DNA from: Halorussus aquaticus
GTDB lineage: Archaea; Halobacteriota; Halobacteria; Halobacteriales; Haladaptataceae
Direction: 5' to 3'
Length of the DNA stretch: 64,000 nt
Assembly: GCF_024218795.1 (NCBI RefSeq)
Contig: NZ_CP100400.1
Coordinates: 2,480,001-2,544,000, forward strand
In this document: positions 8,306 through 17,357 of the stretch, in pieces
How positions within the stretch are numbered: position 1 is the first letter of the stretch
Layout of the letters: each line of letters starts with the position of its first letter
Translations under genes and position numbers: made by a program
The notes under the pieces: model-generated
Databases searched by the model: none
Told to the model about the DNA's origin: nothing
What the model saw: only the letters and a program-made list of their open reading frames with translations

Positions 8306-8732
8306 CGACACCGGCGGGGACGCCACTGCCGACAGGGACGAGGTGAACGGAGACGGCGTGGACAACGACGACACGGACGAGGGCGACCCCGCAAACGGTA
8401 CGACCCCCGAAGCCGAGACGAAACTCGCGGACGGCCGGTACACCGCGGTCCTCGACCGCTTCGAGCGGACGGACCCCGAGAGCGGCGGCGACGAGTTGGC
8501 CGTCCTGCTCGTCGAATCGGACGACAGGGTAGTCGCAGAGCGGACCACCCCGAAGTGGCGACTCCCCGAGGACGCCCGCCACCCGGACGCCGTGCTGGAA
8601 CTGGTCGCGAGGAACGGGTTCGTAGTGTCGATGGAGTACGACCCCGGAGCGACCGAGCGCAGGACCGACGAGGCCCAGTCGCGGTTCGACAGGTTGGCCG
8701 AGCGCCCCGGAGAACGTTCCGACGAGGAATAA
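8298..8732 (+). CDS. DUF3006 family protein
   Basis: This 144-aa protein has an acidic N-terminal tail of ~45 residues. The DUF3006 core follows: YTAVLDRFERTD, LAVLLVESDDRVVAE, WRLPEDARHPDAVLEL, and a closing SMEYDPGATERRTDEAQSR. The family is small and uncharacterised and often sits next to ComEC-like hydrolases. Its ATG lies inside the last codons of the hydrolase gene (8-nt overlap), so the two are translationally coupled and probably work together. It has no signal peptide, unlike its partner, so it should stay in the cytoplasm. Confidence 0.85.
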   Translation: MGDDTGGDATADRDEVNGDGVDNDDTDEGDPANGTTPEAETKLADGRYTAVLDRFERTDPESGGDELAVLLVESDDRVVAERTTPKWRLPEDARHPDAVLELVARNGFVVSMEYDPGATERRTDEAQSRFDRLAERPGERSDEE

Positions 8733-8897
8733 CCGAAGCTGGCCCCGCCATATATTCGATATTTCTACGTGTTCTATGTGTGTCGAAAATCGTTACTTAG
8801 TGGTTGAATATCTACGTTTCGAGCGTTCAGATTACGTCGCTAACTCAACCGACCCGCGACAGAAAGTACTTGCCGGGCGTTCGAGTACCGCCGAAAC

Positions 8898-9878
8898 ATG
8901 CCCTCCCGACGACGCCAGTTCATCCGGACGAGCGCCGCTGCCCTCGCGGCCGCGGGGGTCACGGGGTGTCTCGGCGGCGACGCGAGCGATTCGACCGGAG
9001 ACGAGACCACGACCCGCGACGAAGTGACCGAGAGGGGAACGACTACCGACCCGGCGACGGATGCCGACGAGGAATCGTTCGCCGTTCGGTCGTCGTCGGT
9101 GAAATCTGTCGGCGACGCCCGGGTCGGCGTAGCAAATCCGGTCGCTCGACCCGCGGTCGCGTACGAGTCCGTCATGGGTTCGGGCGGGGTTCTCGCCCCG
9201 GACGGAACGCAGTTCGTCGTCGCCGCCGTGCAGAGCGCCGGCGGGTCGGGAGCGAACCCCGCGGGACCGCCCGCGTACGACGCCTTCGAACTCGTCGCCG
9301 GTGATGAGCGCTTTCCCGCCGTCGAAATCGAGGAGCGGACGACGGGCGCGTACACGACATCGCTTGCGGAACGGGGCCAAATCAAGTACGACGACCCGTA
9401 CGCGAGTCAGGGAGAGGACAGTCGCGTCGGCTGGGTCGCCTTCGAGGTCCCGTCGCCTCTCACCGCCGAGTCTCCGACCGTTCGCTGTCGGTACGACGGA
9501 GCGACGGCGGTCTGGCGACTGCCCGAATCGACCGCTACGGCGCTCGCCAGTCGAGCGCCCCGGTTCGAACTCCGCTCGTTCTCGGCGACGGTCGTCGCCG
9601 GAGACAGCGTCGAACTGTCGTTGACGGCGGACAACGTCTCGGGGGTCGCCGGGGAGTTCCTCGCCGCCGTATACTGGCCCACCGCCGTCGCTGACGACGA
9701 CGAGAGCCACCTCGTCCGGAAATCGGTCACGCCCGACGGCCGCGTCGAGTGGGCCCAGACGGTGGACACCGAGTACGCCACGTCGTCGGACGGCGAGGTT
9801 ACCGCGAGCGTCACGGGGCACGTCTCCGGGGAAACGACCGTCTCACTCTCGACTTCCACGACCGAGGGTTCGAGTTGA
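8898..9878 (+). CDS. Tat lipoprotein of unknown function
   Basis: This 326-aa precursor has a Tat motif and lipobox together (SRRRQFIRTSAAALAAAGVTGCLGG). This is the common haloarchaeal route for lipoproteins, with the lipid on the Cys at ~26. A Thr-, Asp- and Glu-rich tether leads to a mature domain of ~270 residues. That domain is beta-strand-rich, and its C-terminal half (VELSLTADNVSGVAGEFLAA onward) resembles an Ig-like or CARDB fold. No catalytic motif was seen. It has its own ~165-nt upstream spacer and precedes queD by 103 nt. Confidence 0.78.
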   Translation: MPSRRRQFIRTSAAALAAAGVTGCLGGDASDSTGDETTTRDEVTERGTTTDPATDADEESFAVRSSSVKSVGDARVGVANPVARPAVAYESVMGSGGVLAPDGTQFVVAAVQSAGGSGANPAGPPAYDAFELVAGDERFPAVEIEERTTGAYTTSLAERGQIKYDDPYASQGEDSRVGWVAFEVPSPLTAESPTVRCRYDGATAVWRLPESTATALASRAPRFELRSFSATVVAGDSVELSLTADNVSGVAGEFLAAVYWPTAVADDDESHLVRKSVTPDGRVEWAQTVDTEYATSSDGEVTASVTGHVSGETTVSLSTSTTEGSS

Positions 9879-9950
9879 GACCTCGTTCCTGAGACGGTAT
9901 CGTGGGGTCGAATCGGTCCTCGTTCCGCTCTGTCCCGGGCCGTTTGCGTG

Positions 9951-9960
9951 AACTTAAGTG
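9951..9960 (+). promoter_or_regulatory. TATA box of queD
   Basis: AACTTAAGTG centred ~26 nt before ATG 9982 predicts an almost leaderless queD-queE transcript. Confidence 0.5.
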
Positions 9961-9981
9961 CGCGCTCGATAATCTTGGGAT

Positions 9982-10434
9982 ATGTCTCAGCGAACACCTG
10001 ACTCTCCTACCGCGGCGTCCGGTCAGCGCACCCTCTACGTCGGACGCGACCGACCGATTCGAATCAGCGCCGGACACCGAATCCTCCATCACGACGGCAA
10101 GTGCAGCCGTCCTCACGGTCACAACTACGAGATTGCGGTGAAGGTCGTCGGCGAGTTGCGCGAGGAAGGCTGGGTCGTTGACAAGGGCGATATTACCTCG
10201 GTACTCTCCGAGTGGGACCACAGGTTCCTGCTGGAGGACGGCGATCCCCTCGTGAACGCCTTCGAACAGAGCGGCGACGGCGACGCGGTGGTCGTGCTGG
10301 ACGACCCGCCGACCGCCGAGGTCATGAGCGCGATACTGGAGCGCCGCCTCGCCGAGGAACTGCCCGACACCGTCTCGGCGGTCGCGGTGCAGGTGAGCGA
10401 GACGGCCGAACTCTGTGGCGGGGCCACGTTCTGA
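9982..10434 (+). CDS. queD: 6-carboxy-5,6,7,8-tetrahydropterin synthase (QueD)
   Basis: QueD converts 7,8-dihydroneopterin triphosphate to 6-carboxytetrahydropterin, the first pathway-specific step to preQ0, the base inserted into archaeal tRNA to make archaeosine. The 150-aa protein has the zinc histidines of the PTPS fold: His32 in SAGHRI, and His45 and His47 in RPHGHNY. The catalytic Cys is at 41 in GKCSRPHGH. A second conserved part (VVDKGDITSVLSEWDHRFLL) and the C-terminal VSETAELCGGATF complete the family pattern. A ~20-residue N-terminal tail precedes the fold. queE begins 2 nt after its stop, so the two form an operon. Confidence 0.95.
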   Translation: MSQRTPDSPTAASGQRTLYVGRDRPIRISAGHRILHHDGKCSRPHGHNYEIAVKVVGELREEGWVVDKGDITSVLSEWDHRFLLEDGDPLVNAFEQSGDGDAVVVLDDPPTAEVMSAILERRLAEELPDTVSAVAVQVSETAELCGGATF

Positions 10435-10436
10435 CG

Positions 10437-11249
10437 ATGCCGGTTTCGAGCGACGTAGACGCCGGAGAGTCCCGCTCCGAGAGCGACGAGGGTTCGCCCG
10501 CGAGCGACGGCGACCGACTCCCCGTCAACGAACTCTTCGAGTCGTTGCAGGGCGAGGGTCGCCTCGCGGGCGTACCGAGCGTGTTCGTCCGCACCTCGGG
10601 GTGTAACCTCCGGTGCTGGTTCTGCGACTCCTACCACACCTCGTGGGAACCGACCCACGCGACGATGCGCGTCGAGGAGATTCTGGCGGAAATCGAGTCC
10701 CACGACGCCGACCACGTGGTCGTCACCGGCGGCGAACCCCTGCTCCACGACCCCGTGGTCTCGCTCCTCGACGAACTCGACGCGCGGGGCTACCACACCA
10801 CCGTCGAGACGAACGGAACCATCTACCGCGACGCGCCCATCGACCTCGCCAGCGTGAGTCCCAAACTCGCGTCCAGCACGCCGACGCCCGAGCGCGACCC
10901 CACGCCCGAGGACGGGCCGACGGACGCGGGCGAGTGGGCCGAGCGCCACGAGGACCGGCGCATCGACCTCGACGCCCTCGCCGCGCTCGTGGAGGACTAC
11001 GACTTCCAACTCAAGTTCGTCGTGAGCGAGCGCGACGACGTGGAAGAGGTTACCGACCTGCTCGCCCGGATTCGAGACGCCGCCGCGGTCCCGGTCCGGG
11101 ACACCGACGTGCTGCTGATGCCCGAGGGCGCGACGGCGGACCGGATCGAGGAGACGCGTCCCGTCACCGCCGAACTCGCCCGGGAGTACGGCTTCCGGTA
11201 CACGCCGCGACTCCACGTCAACCTCTGGAACGACGCGCCCGAGACGTAA
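10437..11249 (+). CDS. queE: 7-carboxy-7-deazaguanine synthase (QueE, radical SAM)
   Basis: QueE makes 7-carboxy-7-deazaguanine from the QueD product by a radical SAM rearrangement. The 270-aa protein has an acidic N-terminal tail and then NELFESLQGEG (~31-41). The iron-sulfur motif is CNLRCWFC (Cys56, Cys60, Cys63, CX3CX2C), and VVTGGEPLL binds SAM. VSPKLASSTPTPERDP and LKFVVSERDD follow. An insertion of ~25 acidic residues in the middle is typical of haloarchaeal versions. The start at 10437 leaves a 2-nt gap to queD. An upstream in-frame extension exists but lies inside queD and reads as unrelated Arg-rich sequence. Confidence 0.95.
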   Translation: MPVSSDVDAGESRSESDEGSPASDGDRLPVNELFESLQGEGRLAGVPSVFVRTSGCNLRCWFCDSYHTSWEPTHATMRVEEILAEIESHDADHVVVTGGEPLLHDPVVSLLDELDARGYHTTVETNGTIYRDAPIDLASVSPKLASSTPTPERDPTPEDGPTDAGEWAERHEDRRIDLDALAALVEDYDFQLKFVVSERDDVEEVTDLLARIRDAAAVPVRDTDVLLMPEGATADRIEETRPVTAELAREYGFRYTPRLHVNLWNDAPET

Positions 11250-11340
11250 CCGGGCGAGTCGCTGGAGCGGTACGTGAGTCGTCAGAGTCGGCCGAGAGTC
11301 GTCGAGACGGGAGGCGAGTCTACAGAACAGGAGGGGGAAC

Positions 11341-12186
11341 TCAGGCACCGACTGCGGACGTGTCCGCTACTTCGTCGTCGGTTTCGGACAGGCACTCCCG
11401 ATAGAACGCCACCTGATAGACGTAGAAGAACGTGCCCGTCACGGTTCCCAGCACGGCGGTGGCCGCGAGGTACGGAACGACGACTTCGGGCGAGAGACCC
11501 GCGAGCGGATACGTCGTCTGGGTCGCGGTTCCCGTCGCCAGCGACCCCGCGTGCCGGGCGTAGAGCAGGATGACCGGCAGGCTTCCGACCACAGTCACGA
11601 CGGCCAGCACCGCGTCGAACCCGAGCGTCGAGAGGAGGTTCCGTCTGACCAGTCGGTAACTCCGCTTGAGCGAGTCCGCGGGTGACTCGTCGGACACCAC
11701 GACCGCCGGGAGGTAGAACTGGAGGAAGAACATCGGGAGTAGCGCGAGCAGGTAGGTCGCGCCCAACCCGAGCGCCAGTATCACGGGGGAGAGATCTCCG
11801 CCCTCACTGCTTATCACCACAACGAGACCGATTACACCGACGACCATCGCCACCACGAACACCGCGACGGCGGCGACGACGAGCAGGAGCGTGGCGGCCA
11901 GCACGTCCGCGAAGTTGGCCTTCCCCTCCGAGAGGATAGTGCCGAGTCGAGGCGTCCCGTCGAACGCCTCCGCGACCATGCCGTACGCTCCCGCGACGAA
12001 GACCAGCGAGGCGAGTTGAACCGCGAACGTCCCGAAACTCCACGCGACTCTCGCCGGTCCCGACGAGAGCATCTGTCCGCCCGCGACGGCGGCGTTCAGG
12101 AGCGCGACGACCGCACCGGCGACGAACAGCACGGGGTTGCGCCGAAGCGTCTCGACCGCGGTCGAAAGTGACGAAACGACAGCCAT
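11341..12186 (-). CDS. Haloarchaeal six-helix membrane protein (DUF7847-like)
   Basis: This 281-aa protein is almost wholly hydrophobic, with about six transmembrane helices and short charged loops. The N-terminus (STAVETLRRNPVLFVAGAVV) and the loop SDESPADSLKRSYRLVRRNL are the pattern of a common haloarchaeal membrane family (DUF7847/DUF4013-like). The loop may be a cytoplasmic amphipathic helix. No function is known. The gene lies between queE and queC on the opposite strand, convergent with queE and divergent from queC, so it splits the preQ0 genes. Confidence 0.75.
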   Translation of the reverse strand: MAVVSSLSTAVETLRRNPVLFVAGAVVALLNAAVAGGQMLSSGPARVAWSFGTFAVQLASLVFVAGAYGMVAEAFDGTPRLGTILSEGKANFADVLAATLLLVVAAVAVFVVAMVVGVIGLVVVISSEGGDLSPVILALGLGATYLLALLPMFFLQFYLPAVVVSDESPADSLKRSYRLVRRNLLSTLGFDAVLAVVTVVGSLPVILLYARHAGSLATGTATQTTYPLAGLSPEVVVPYLAATAVLGTVTGTFFYVYQVAFYRECLSETDDEVADTSAVGA

Positions 12187-12381
12187 ACCGACAGGTCAGA
12201 CGTTCGACCCATAATCCTATCGGTCGGCCGATACGCCACGGGTCGAGTCGCCCGGTTCGACCGGGCCGGTCGGCCCGGCGGGGTCGGACGGTTCGGCCGG
12301 AGCGACGCCTACCGTGCCGACTCGCGACCGGAGCGACTCCGGACCGCACGACTCATGAGTTCGGCGACGCAGTTGTCGGAC

Positions 12382-13080
12382 ATGAGCGACACCGAGAAGC
12401 GTGCGGTCGTCCTCGCCTCCGGCGGGATGGACAGCGCCACGGCGGCCTACGTCGCCGCGGAAGCGGGCTACGAACTCTACCTGCTCCACACCTCCTACGG
12501 GCAGGAGACCGAGGGCAAGGAGTACGAGTGCGCCCGGCGACTCGCCGACGAAATCGACGCCGCGGACTTCCTCCGCGTGGAGACCGGCCACCTCGCCGCG
12601 ATAGGGAACTCCAGTCTCACCGACGACGAGATGGCGGTCGAGGACGCGGACCTCGACAGCGAGGAGGTGCCGACCTCGTACGTCCCCTTCCGGAACGCCA
12701 ACCTGCTGGCGATGGCGACCTCCTACGCCGAGGCCAACGACTGCGAGGCCGTCTTCATCGGCGCGCACTCCGAGGACTTCTCGGGGTACCCCGACTGCCG
12801 CCCGGCGTTCTTCGAGGCCTTCCAGCAAGTCGTCGATACCGGGACCAAGGACGACACCGACATCGAAATCCGCGCCCCGTTCGTGGAGTGGAGCAAGACC
12901 GACATCGCCGAGCGCGGGACCGACCTCGGCGTCCCCTACGAACACACGTGGAGTTGCTACCGCGCGGAGGCCCCGGCCTGCGGCACCTGCGACGCCTGCG
13001 CGTTCCGACTGCAGGCCTTCCGGAACGTCGGCGTGCGCGACCCCATCGAGTACGAGGAGCGACCCGAGTACGCCGACTGA
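12382..13080 (+). CDS. queC: 7-cyano-7-deazaguanine synthase (QueC)
   Basis: QueC uses ATP and ammonia to turn 7-carboxy-7-deazaguanine into preQ0. The 232-aa protein has the PP-loop SGGMDS (~13-18) and the HTSYGQETEGKEYECARRL segment. FIGAHSEDFSGYPDCRPAFF and a C-terminal zinc site (SCYRAEAPACGTCDACAFR) follow. An upstream ATG at 12355 would add nine residues (MSSATQLSD). Start 12382 gives the usual short N-terminus before the P-loop, but the choice is not certain. It is separated from queD-queE by an opposite-strand membrane-protein gene. All three preQ0 enzymes after GTP cyclohydrolase are thus in this window; the transglycosylase and ArcS are not. Confidence 0.94.
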   Translation: MSDTEKRAVVLASGGMDSATAAYVAAEAGYELYLLHTSYGQETEGKEYECARRLADEIDAADFLRVETGHLAAIGNSSLTDDEMAVEDADLDSEEVPTSYVPFRNANLLAMATSYAEANDCEAVFIGAHSEDFSGYPDCRPAFFEAFQQVVDTGTKDDTDIEIRAPFVEWSKTDIAERGTDLGVPYEHTWSCYRAEAPACGTCDACAFRLQAFRNVGVRDPIEYEERPEYAD

Positions 13081-13114
13081 GTCCGGTCTCCCGCGACCCT
13101 CTTTTCGCCTCTCG

Positions 13115-16100
13115 CTACCCGCGCTTCCGGGCGACCAGCAGCGCCGCCCCGAGCAACGCCGCCACCGCCGCGCCGACGCCGAACCCGGACACCGGAACCC
13201 CCGGTGCGGACCGGCCGTCCTCGTCCGGACCAGTTCCGCCCTCGCCGACCACCGACAGCGTCGCCGTGGCGTTGCCGACCCTCGCCGTGTAGTTTCCGAC
13301 CGCCTCCACCTCGCGGACGAACGTCACCCGTGCGCTGTCGTGGGCCGGAACCCGCACCGTCTCGTTCGCCACCTGCTGGCCGAACAGAGTCAGCGCGACC
13401 GCTCGCTCGCCCGCCTCGCTCCCGGTGTTCTCGACGGTGGCCGTAATCTCGACTCGTCCGCCCGCCGGGACCGTCGAACGGTTCAGCGACAGTTCGGCGA
13501 CGCCGACGTCGGCGGCGGGGTCGGCCACGGTGACGTTGCCGACCCGCGTCGAGTCGAGCGCGATTCGGTGGCGTCCGGGCGCGAGCGTCGCTTCGACGGT
13601 GACGCGCTTGGTCTCGCCCGCGGGCACCGTGACCGTCTCGGTCGCCGCCACCTCCCCGTCGGCCGTGAGGTTCGCCGCGAACTCGGCGGCCGACTCGCCC
13701 TCGTTGCGGAGCGTCGCGGTCACCGAGACCGGTTCGTCGGCGGCGACCCGCCCGGCGTCGAGTTCGGCGTCCGCGACCGTCACCGACCGCTCGCCCCCGA
13801 CCGCAATCGAGGACAGCGCGTCGGTCTCGACCCGGAGGACGACCGTCTCGCCGCGCGAGGTGACCGTTGCGTTGGTTCGCTTCCAGTCGTCGCCCGCGCG
13901 GCGGTACGCGGTCAGGTCCGCGGGCGCGAGACCGGCGTCGGCGAGTCGAGAGCGCTCGATTGCCACCTCGTAGGCCGCGCGCTCGACCTGCTCGGACCGA
14001 ACGTAGTTCGCACCGACCGAGAGCGACCCGAGAGCCACGTCCGCCGGGAGCGCGCGGTCGGCGATTCGCGCGCCGGACCGCGAGGCTTCGACCGCGAAGT
14101 GCGGGTCGTCACCGGCGAGGTTCACCGCCACCGACCGGAAGGCGACGCCGGTCTCGTCGGCGGCCGCGGTCGCGGGCAGGTCGGCGCGAATCGTCTCGTC
14201 GCCCCGAGCGTTGCGCACGTCCACGACCCCGGCGTTCGGGCCGCGCGTCTCGGTCTCGGTGACGACCGGCGGCGGGCCGAGGTCGGCCGCCCCGCCTCCG
14301 CCGCCACCCCCGCCGCCGGAGTGGGCCTGTTCGACGGGTTCGACTTCCATCCGGACGGTCGCGTTATCGGTGTTGTTCCCGAAATCGACTACCGCGACGG
14401 TGGCGTTGTAGGTGCCCGCCGAGTCGTAGGCGTGTTCGACCGTCGCGTCCGTCGTGACATCGTCGGTCTCGCCGTCTCCGTCGAAGTCCCATCGGTACTC
14501 GGTGATGGTCGTCTGGCCGTCGCTCGCGTTACTCGCGTCGAGAGTGACTGCGGCGTCGACCTCGGTCGTGTTGGTCCCCACCGAGAGGCGCGCGGTCGGC
14601 GCCGTCTCGTCCTCGGGGAAGACTCGAACCGTCACGTTGTCGCTGGCGGCGTTCCCCCCGTTGTCGACTGCGGTGACCGTGGCGTCGTAGGTCCCCGTCG
14701 AATCGTAGGCGCGTTCGACGGTCGGGTTCGCCGTGACCTCGTCGGTCTCGCCGTCGCCGTCGAAGTCCCACCGGTACTCCGAGATTCCCCGGTCGTCGTC
14801 CGAGTCACCGGCGTCCAGACCGACGACTCCGCCCGCCTCGATTCGACTCGCGTTGGCCGAGAGAGTCGCGTTCGGGGCGGTCTCGTCGGGCGGGAGGACC
14901 TCGATTTCGGTCCTCGCGGTCGCGTTGTTGCCGCCCTCGTCCACGACGTCGAGCGTGACGGGGAAGGTGCCGTTGCCGTCGAACGTGTAGGCCACGCGCT
15001 CGCCGGTCGCGGTCGCGTTTCCGGCCAGCGACCAGCGGTACTCGGCGATTCCGGTGTCGTCGGTCGAGTTGCCAGCGTCGAGGACGACTTGCTCGCCCTC
15101 GACGGGGGTCGCGGGCGAGACGACGCGAATCGCCGGGTCCGGCGGACTGTCCTCGGACACCGAGACGGTCCGGGTCGTCGTCGCGTCGTTTCCGCCGCCG
15201 TCTACCACCGTCAGGCCAACCTCGTAGTCACCGGCCTCTTCGTAGGTCCGGGTGACGGTGGGGTCGGTGGTGTTCCGCTCGACCTCGCCGTCGCCGTCGA
15301 AGTCCCACCGATACTCCGCGACGCCCACGTCGTCGCTCGCGTTCCGCGCGTCGAAGGTGACGGGGAACCCCTGCGTCGGCGAGTCGCCGGTCCGGAACGC
15401 GGCGCTCGGCGGGTCGTCGGCCTCGATGCTGACGGTGACACGCGCGCGGTCGGCGTTGCCCGCCGCGTCCACCGCGGTCACGGTCGCGTTGTAGGTCCCG
15501 GCCGCGGCGAACTCGCGGGACACCGTCGGGTCGTCGGTCGTGCGCTCGACCGTGCCGTCGCCGTCGAAGTCCCAGCGGTACTCCGCGACGCCGCGTTCGT
15601 CCGAGGAGTCGCTCGCGTCGAACCCGACCGGGTACCCGGCCACGCCGTCCTCGCCCGAGAGCGCGGCGTTCGGGGCGGTCTCGTCCGGACCGCAGTGGCC
15701 GGTCCGAATCGTCACCGGGTCGTTCATGTCGAGTCCGACCGCGCTCGGGTCGCCGACGCTGCCGGTGAGGAACTGCCACGCTCGGGTGTCGCCCGACCGG
15801 TCCACCGGGGCGTCGTAGAGGGCGGCCTGCTCGTCGAACGCCGGGACGACGGTGACTTCGGTTCCGTCGCGGTCGAGACCCCGGAAGACCGCGCCGTCGG
15901 TCCGGTCGCCGTACCACGACCAGTCGATGCGGTCGCGCGAGAAGCGGTCGTCCTGCCCGGCGTAGTCGTCGTCCTCGACCACCCAGTCCCCGCCGCTCGG
16001 GAGTCCGCGGAACCGGAACGTCGCGGCGCTCCCGTCGCCCTCGTCGCCGCCGAGGGTGTTGTGAACCATCACGAGGCTCACGCCGCCGGGACCGTCGTAG

Positions 16101-16387
16101 AGGAAGAGCCGACTCGTGTCCGCTCGCGGGAGGTTGCGAGGCATGTACGAACTGTACGTGTATTGGTCGTCCCCGCCGCCGTTCTCGATGTTGCGGTAGT
16201 CGTAGAACGACGCGACGCCTTCGCCACCGTCGAGAGGCGACACCTCGTAGCACTGAGAGCCTTGTTCGACGACGAAGGTGTGTTCCGCGGCCGCGGCGGT
16301 CCCCCCGGAGGGAGGCAGAGGGACCGCCGCCGCGACCGACAGGAGAGCGATACCGACGATAGCGAGTCTCGTTCGTGTCCGAGTCAT
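13115..16387 (-). CDS. PKD-repeat surface protein with PGF-CTERM-like anchor
   Basis: This 1090-aa secreted protein has a signal peptide (~1-34) and an N-terminal domain (~35-235) shared with its larger neighbour. Five PKD repeats follow (~238-690), most holding EYRWDFDGDG; the third has the variant EYRWSLAGN. After a nine-Gly linker comes a PGF-pre-PGF-type domain (~700-860) and two CARDB-like beta domains. The C-terminal tripartite tail (VSGFGVGAAVAALLGAALLV, then RKRG) is PGF-CTERM-like, with SGF in place of PGF. Such tails are cut and lipid-linked by archaeosortase A, leaving the protein on the cell surface. Adhesion or S-layer-associated roles are likely, but no ligand is known. Confidence 0.9.
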   Translation of the reverse strand: MTRTRTRLAIVGIALLSVAAAVPLPPSGGTAAAAEHTFVVEQGSQCYEVSPLDGGEGVASFYDYRNIENGGGDDQYTYSSYMPRNLPRADTSRLFLYDGPGGVSLVMVHNTLGGDEGDGSAATFRFRGLPSGGDWVVEDDDYAGQDDRFSRDRIDWSWYGDRTDGAVFRGLDRDGTEVTVVPAFDEQAALYDAPVDRSGDTRAWQFLTGSVGDPSAVGLDMNDPVTIRTGHCGPDETAPNAALSGEDGVAGYPVGFDASDSSDERGVAEYRWDFDGDGTVERTTDDPTVSREFAAAGTYNATVTAVDAAGNADRARVTVSIEADDPPSAAFRTGDSPTQGFPVTFDARNASDDVGVAEYRWDFDGDGEVERNTTDPTVTRTYEEAGDYEVGLTVVDGGGNDATTTRTVSVSEDSPPDPAIRVVSPATPVEGEQVVLDAGNSTDDTGIAEYRWSLAGNATATGERVAYTFDGNGTFPVTLDVVDEGGNNATARTEIEVLPPDETAPNATLSANASRIEAGGVVGLDAGDSDDDRGISEYRWDFDGDGETDEVTANPTVERAYDSTGTYDATVTAVDNGGNAASDNVTVRVFPEDETAPTARLSVGTNTTEVDAAVTLDASNASDGQTTITEYRWDFDGDGETDDVTTDATVEHAYDSAGTYNATVAVVDFGNNTDNATVRMEVEPVEQAHSGGGGGGGGGAADLGPPPVVTETETRGPNAGVVDVRNARGDETIRADLPATAAADETGVAFRSVAVNLAGDDPHFAVEASRSGARIADRALPADVALGSLSVGANYVRSEQVERAAYEVAIERSRLADAGLAPADLTAYRRAGDDWKRTNATVTSRGETVVLRVETDALSSIAVGGERSVTVADAELDAGRVAADEPVSVTATLRNEGESAAEFAANLTADGEVAATETVTVPAGETKRVTVEATLAPGRHRIALDSTRVGNVTVADPAADVGVAELSLNRSTVPAGGRVEITATVENTGSEAGERAVALTLFGQQVANETVRVPAHDSARVTFVREVEAVGNYTARVGNATATLSVVGEGGTGPDEDGRSAPGVPVSGFGVGAAVAALLGAALLVARKRG

Positions 16388-16689
16388 GTGGAGCGAGGGT
16401 GGGCGAGCGACGGGCGACGCCGTCCGCCCGCGGTTTCGTGTCGTTCGAGCGCCTGCGAACAGGCGGCACGCCCCGACGTTCCCCGGAGACGGCCTTTGTT
16501 ATACGTCGTCTGTGCGGGGCTAGCCGCGTCCGGACCTGCGGCGTCGTCCGTGCTTAATCGGGGACAGTTCCGGCTTAGGTCGAGGCCGTCCCGGCGATGC
16601 GCCGCGACGGACGACCGCCGAAAACGACGGGCTGGCGCGGTCGGTGGACCGACAGAAAGCATTTGCCGGACGGTCGTCATCCTGCCACC
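16388..16689. other. Divergent spacer between a surface protein and a lipoprotein
   Basis: These 302 nt hold the promoters of the two flanking genes. CTTAATCGGGGAC at 16553-16565 shares a 12-nt core and a following GTTCC with the inverted-repeat promoter at 61202-61236. No gene was found here. Confidence 0.4.
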
Positions 16690-17268
16690 GTGCCCTCCAC
16701 TCACTCCCGACGGACCCTCCTGCGGTCCTGCGGACTGGCCCTCGTCCTCGGCACCGCTGGCTGTCTCGGCGGACTCCAGACCGGAGACCCCCCGGGCGAC
16801 CACGACGCGTCCGAAGACGCCGCGACTCGACCGGGCGGGTCCACAGCGCGAGGTACCACCGCGTCGAACGGTTCGACCGCGAACGACACCGCGACGCCGC
16901 GAACGACCGCGGCGACGATATCACCCGGCACAGTGAGCGACGAGGCGGCTACGGAGCGCGCACTGGCGGCCGAGGAGGCGTTCCTCACCGAGCGCCTCGG
17001 GAACGCGAGTTGCCTCGACGACTGGGGGACGTACCCCACAACGGCCCAGAAGCGGGCGACGGTAGTCGAGCGGACCGCCGACGGCGTTCGCGTCGAGGTC
17101 TCACACCCCTTCTCGTACTCGACCGAGCAAACCGAGACCGAGGGGGATTCGCGTACGGTCTCCCTCGTCACCGCCGACGGGGCTTCGCGTGCGGTCTATC
17201 TCGTCACCGCCGACGACGCTCGGCGCGTCAGCGGCGACACGATTTCGCCGTGTCGAACGGCGCTGTGA
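16690..17268 (+). CDS. Small Tat lipoprotein of unknown function
   Basis: This 192-aa precursor starts at GTG 16690, just before a Tat motif and lipobox (SRRTLLRSCGLALVLGTAGC). The mature part opens with a Thr-, Ser- and Asp-rich tether of ~60 residues. A compact domain follows in which ERLGNASCLDDWGTYPTT and ADGVRVEVSHPFSYST are the clearest features; a second Cys near the C-terminus (SPCRTAL) may form a disulfide. Longer in-frame starts upstream would place ~31 Arg-rich residues before the signal and are unlikely. It lies between two paralogous PKD surface proteins on the other strand. A role with them is possible but not shown. Confidence 0.75.
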   Translation: MPSTHSRRTLLRSCGLALVLGTAGCLGGLQTGDPPGDHDASEDAATRPGGSTARGTTASNGSTANDTATPRTTAATISPGTVSDEAATERALAAEEAFLTERLGNASCLDDWGTYPTTAQKRATVVERTADGVRVEVSHPFSYSTEQTETEGDSRTVSLVTADGASRAVYLVTADDARRVSGDTISPCRTAL

Positions 17269-17357
17269 ACTACGAGACGCTCTGGACGGTCGTCTTACTC
17301 CGTCGGAACGCTCGCGTCAAAAGAAGGAAAGAGAACAGCGTCGGTTAGCGAGTCGCG

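Noticed and set aside
13340-16936. Very long plus-strand frame opposite the 1090-aa surface protein
   Set aside because: Long open frames opposite GC-rich acidic genes are common here; its Arg/Val/Gly-rich product has no motif, while the minus strand has clear PKD repeats.
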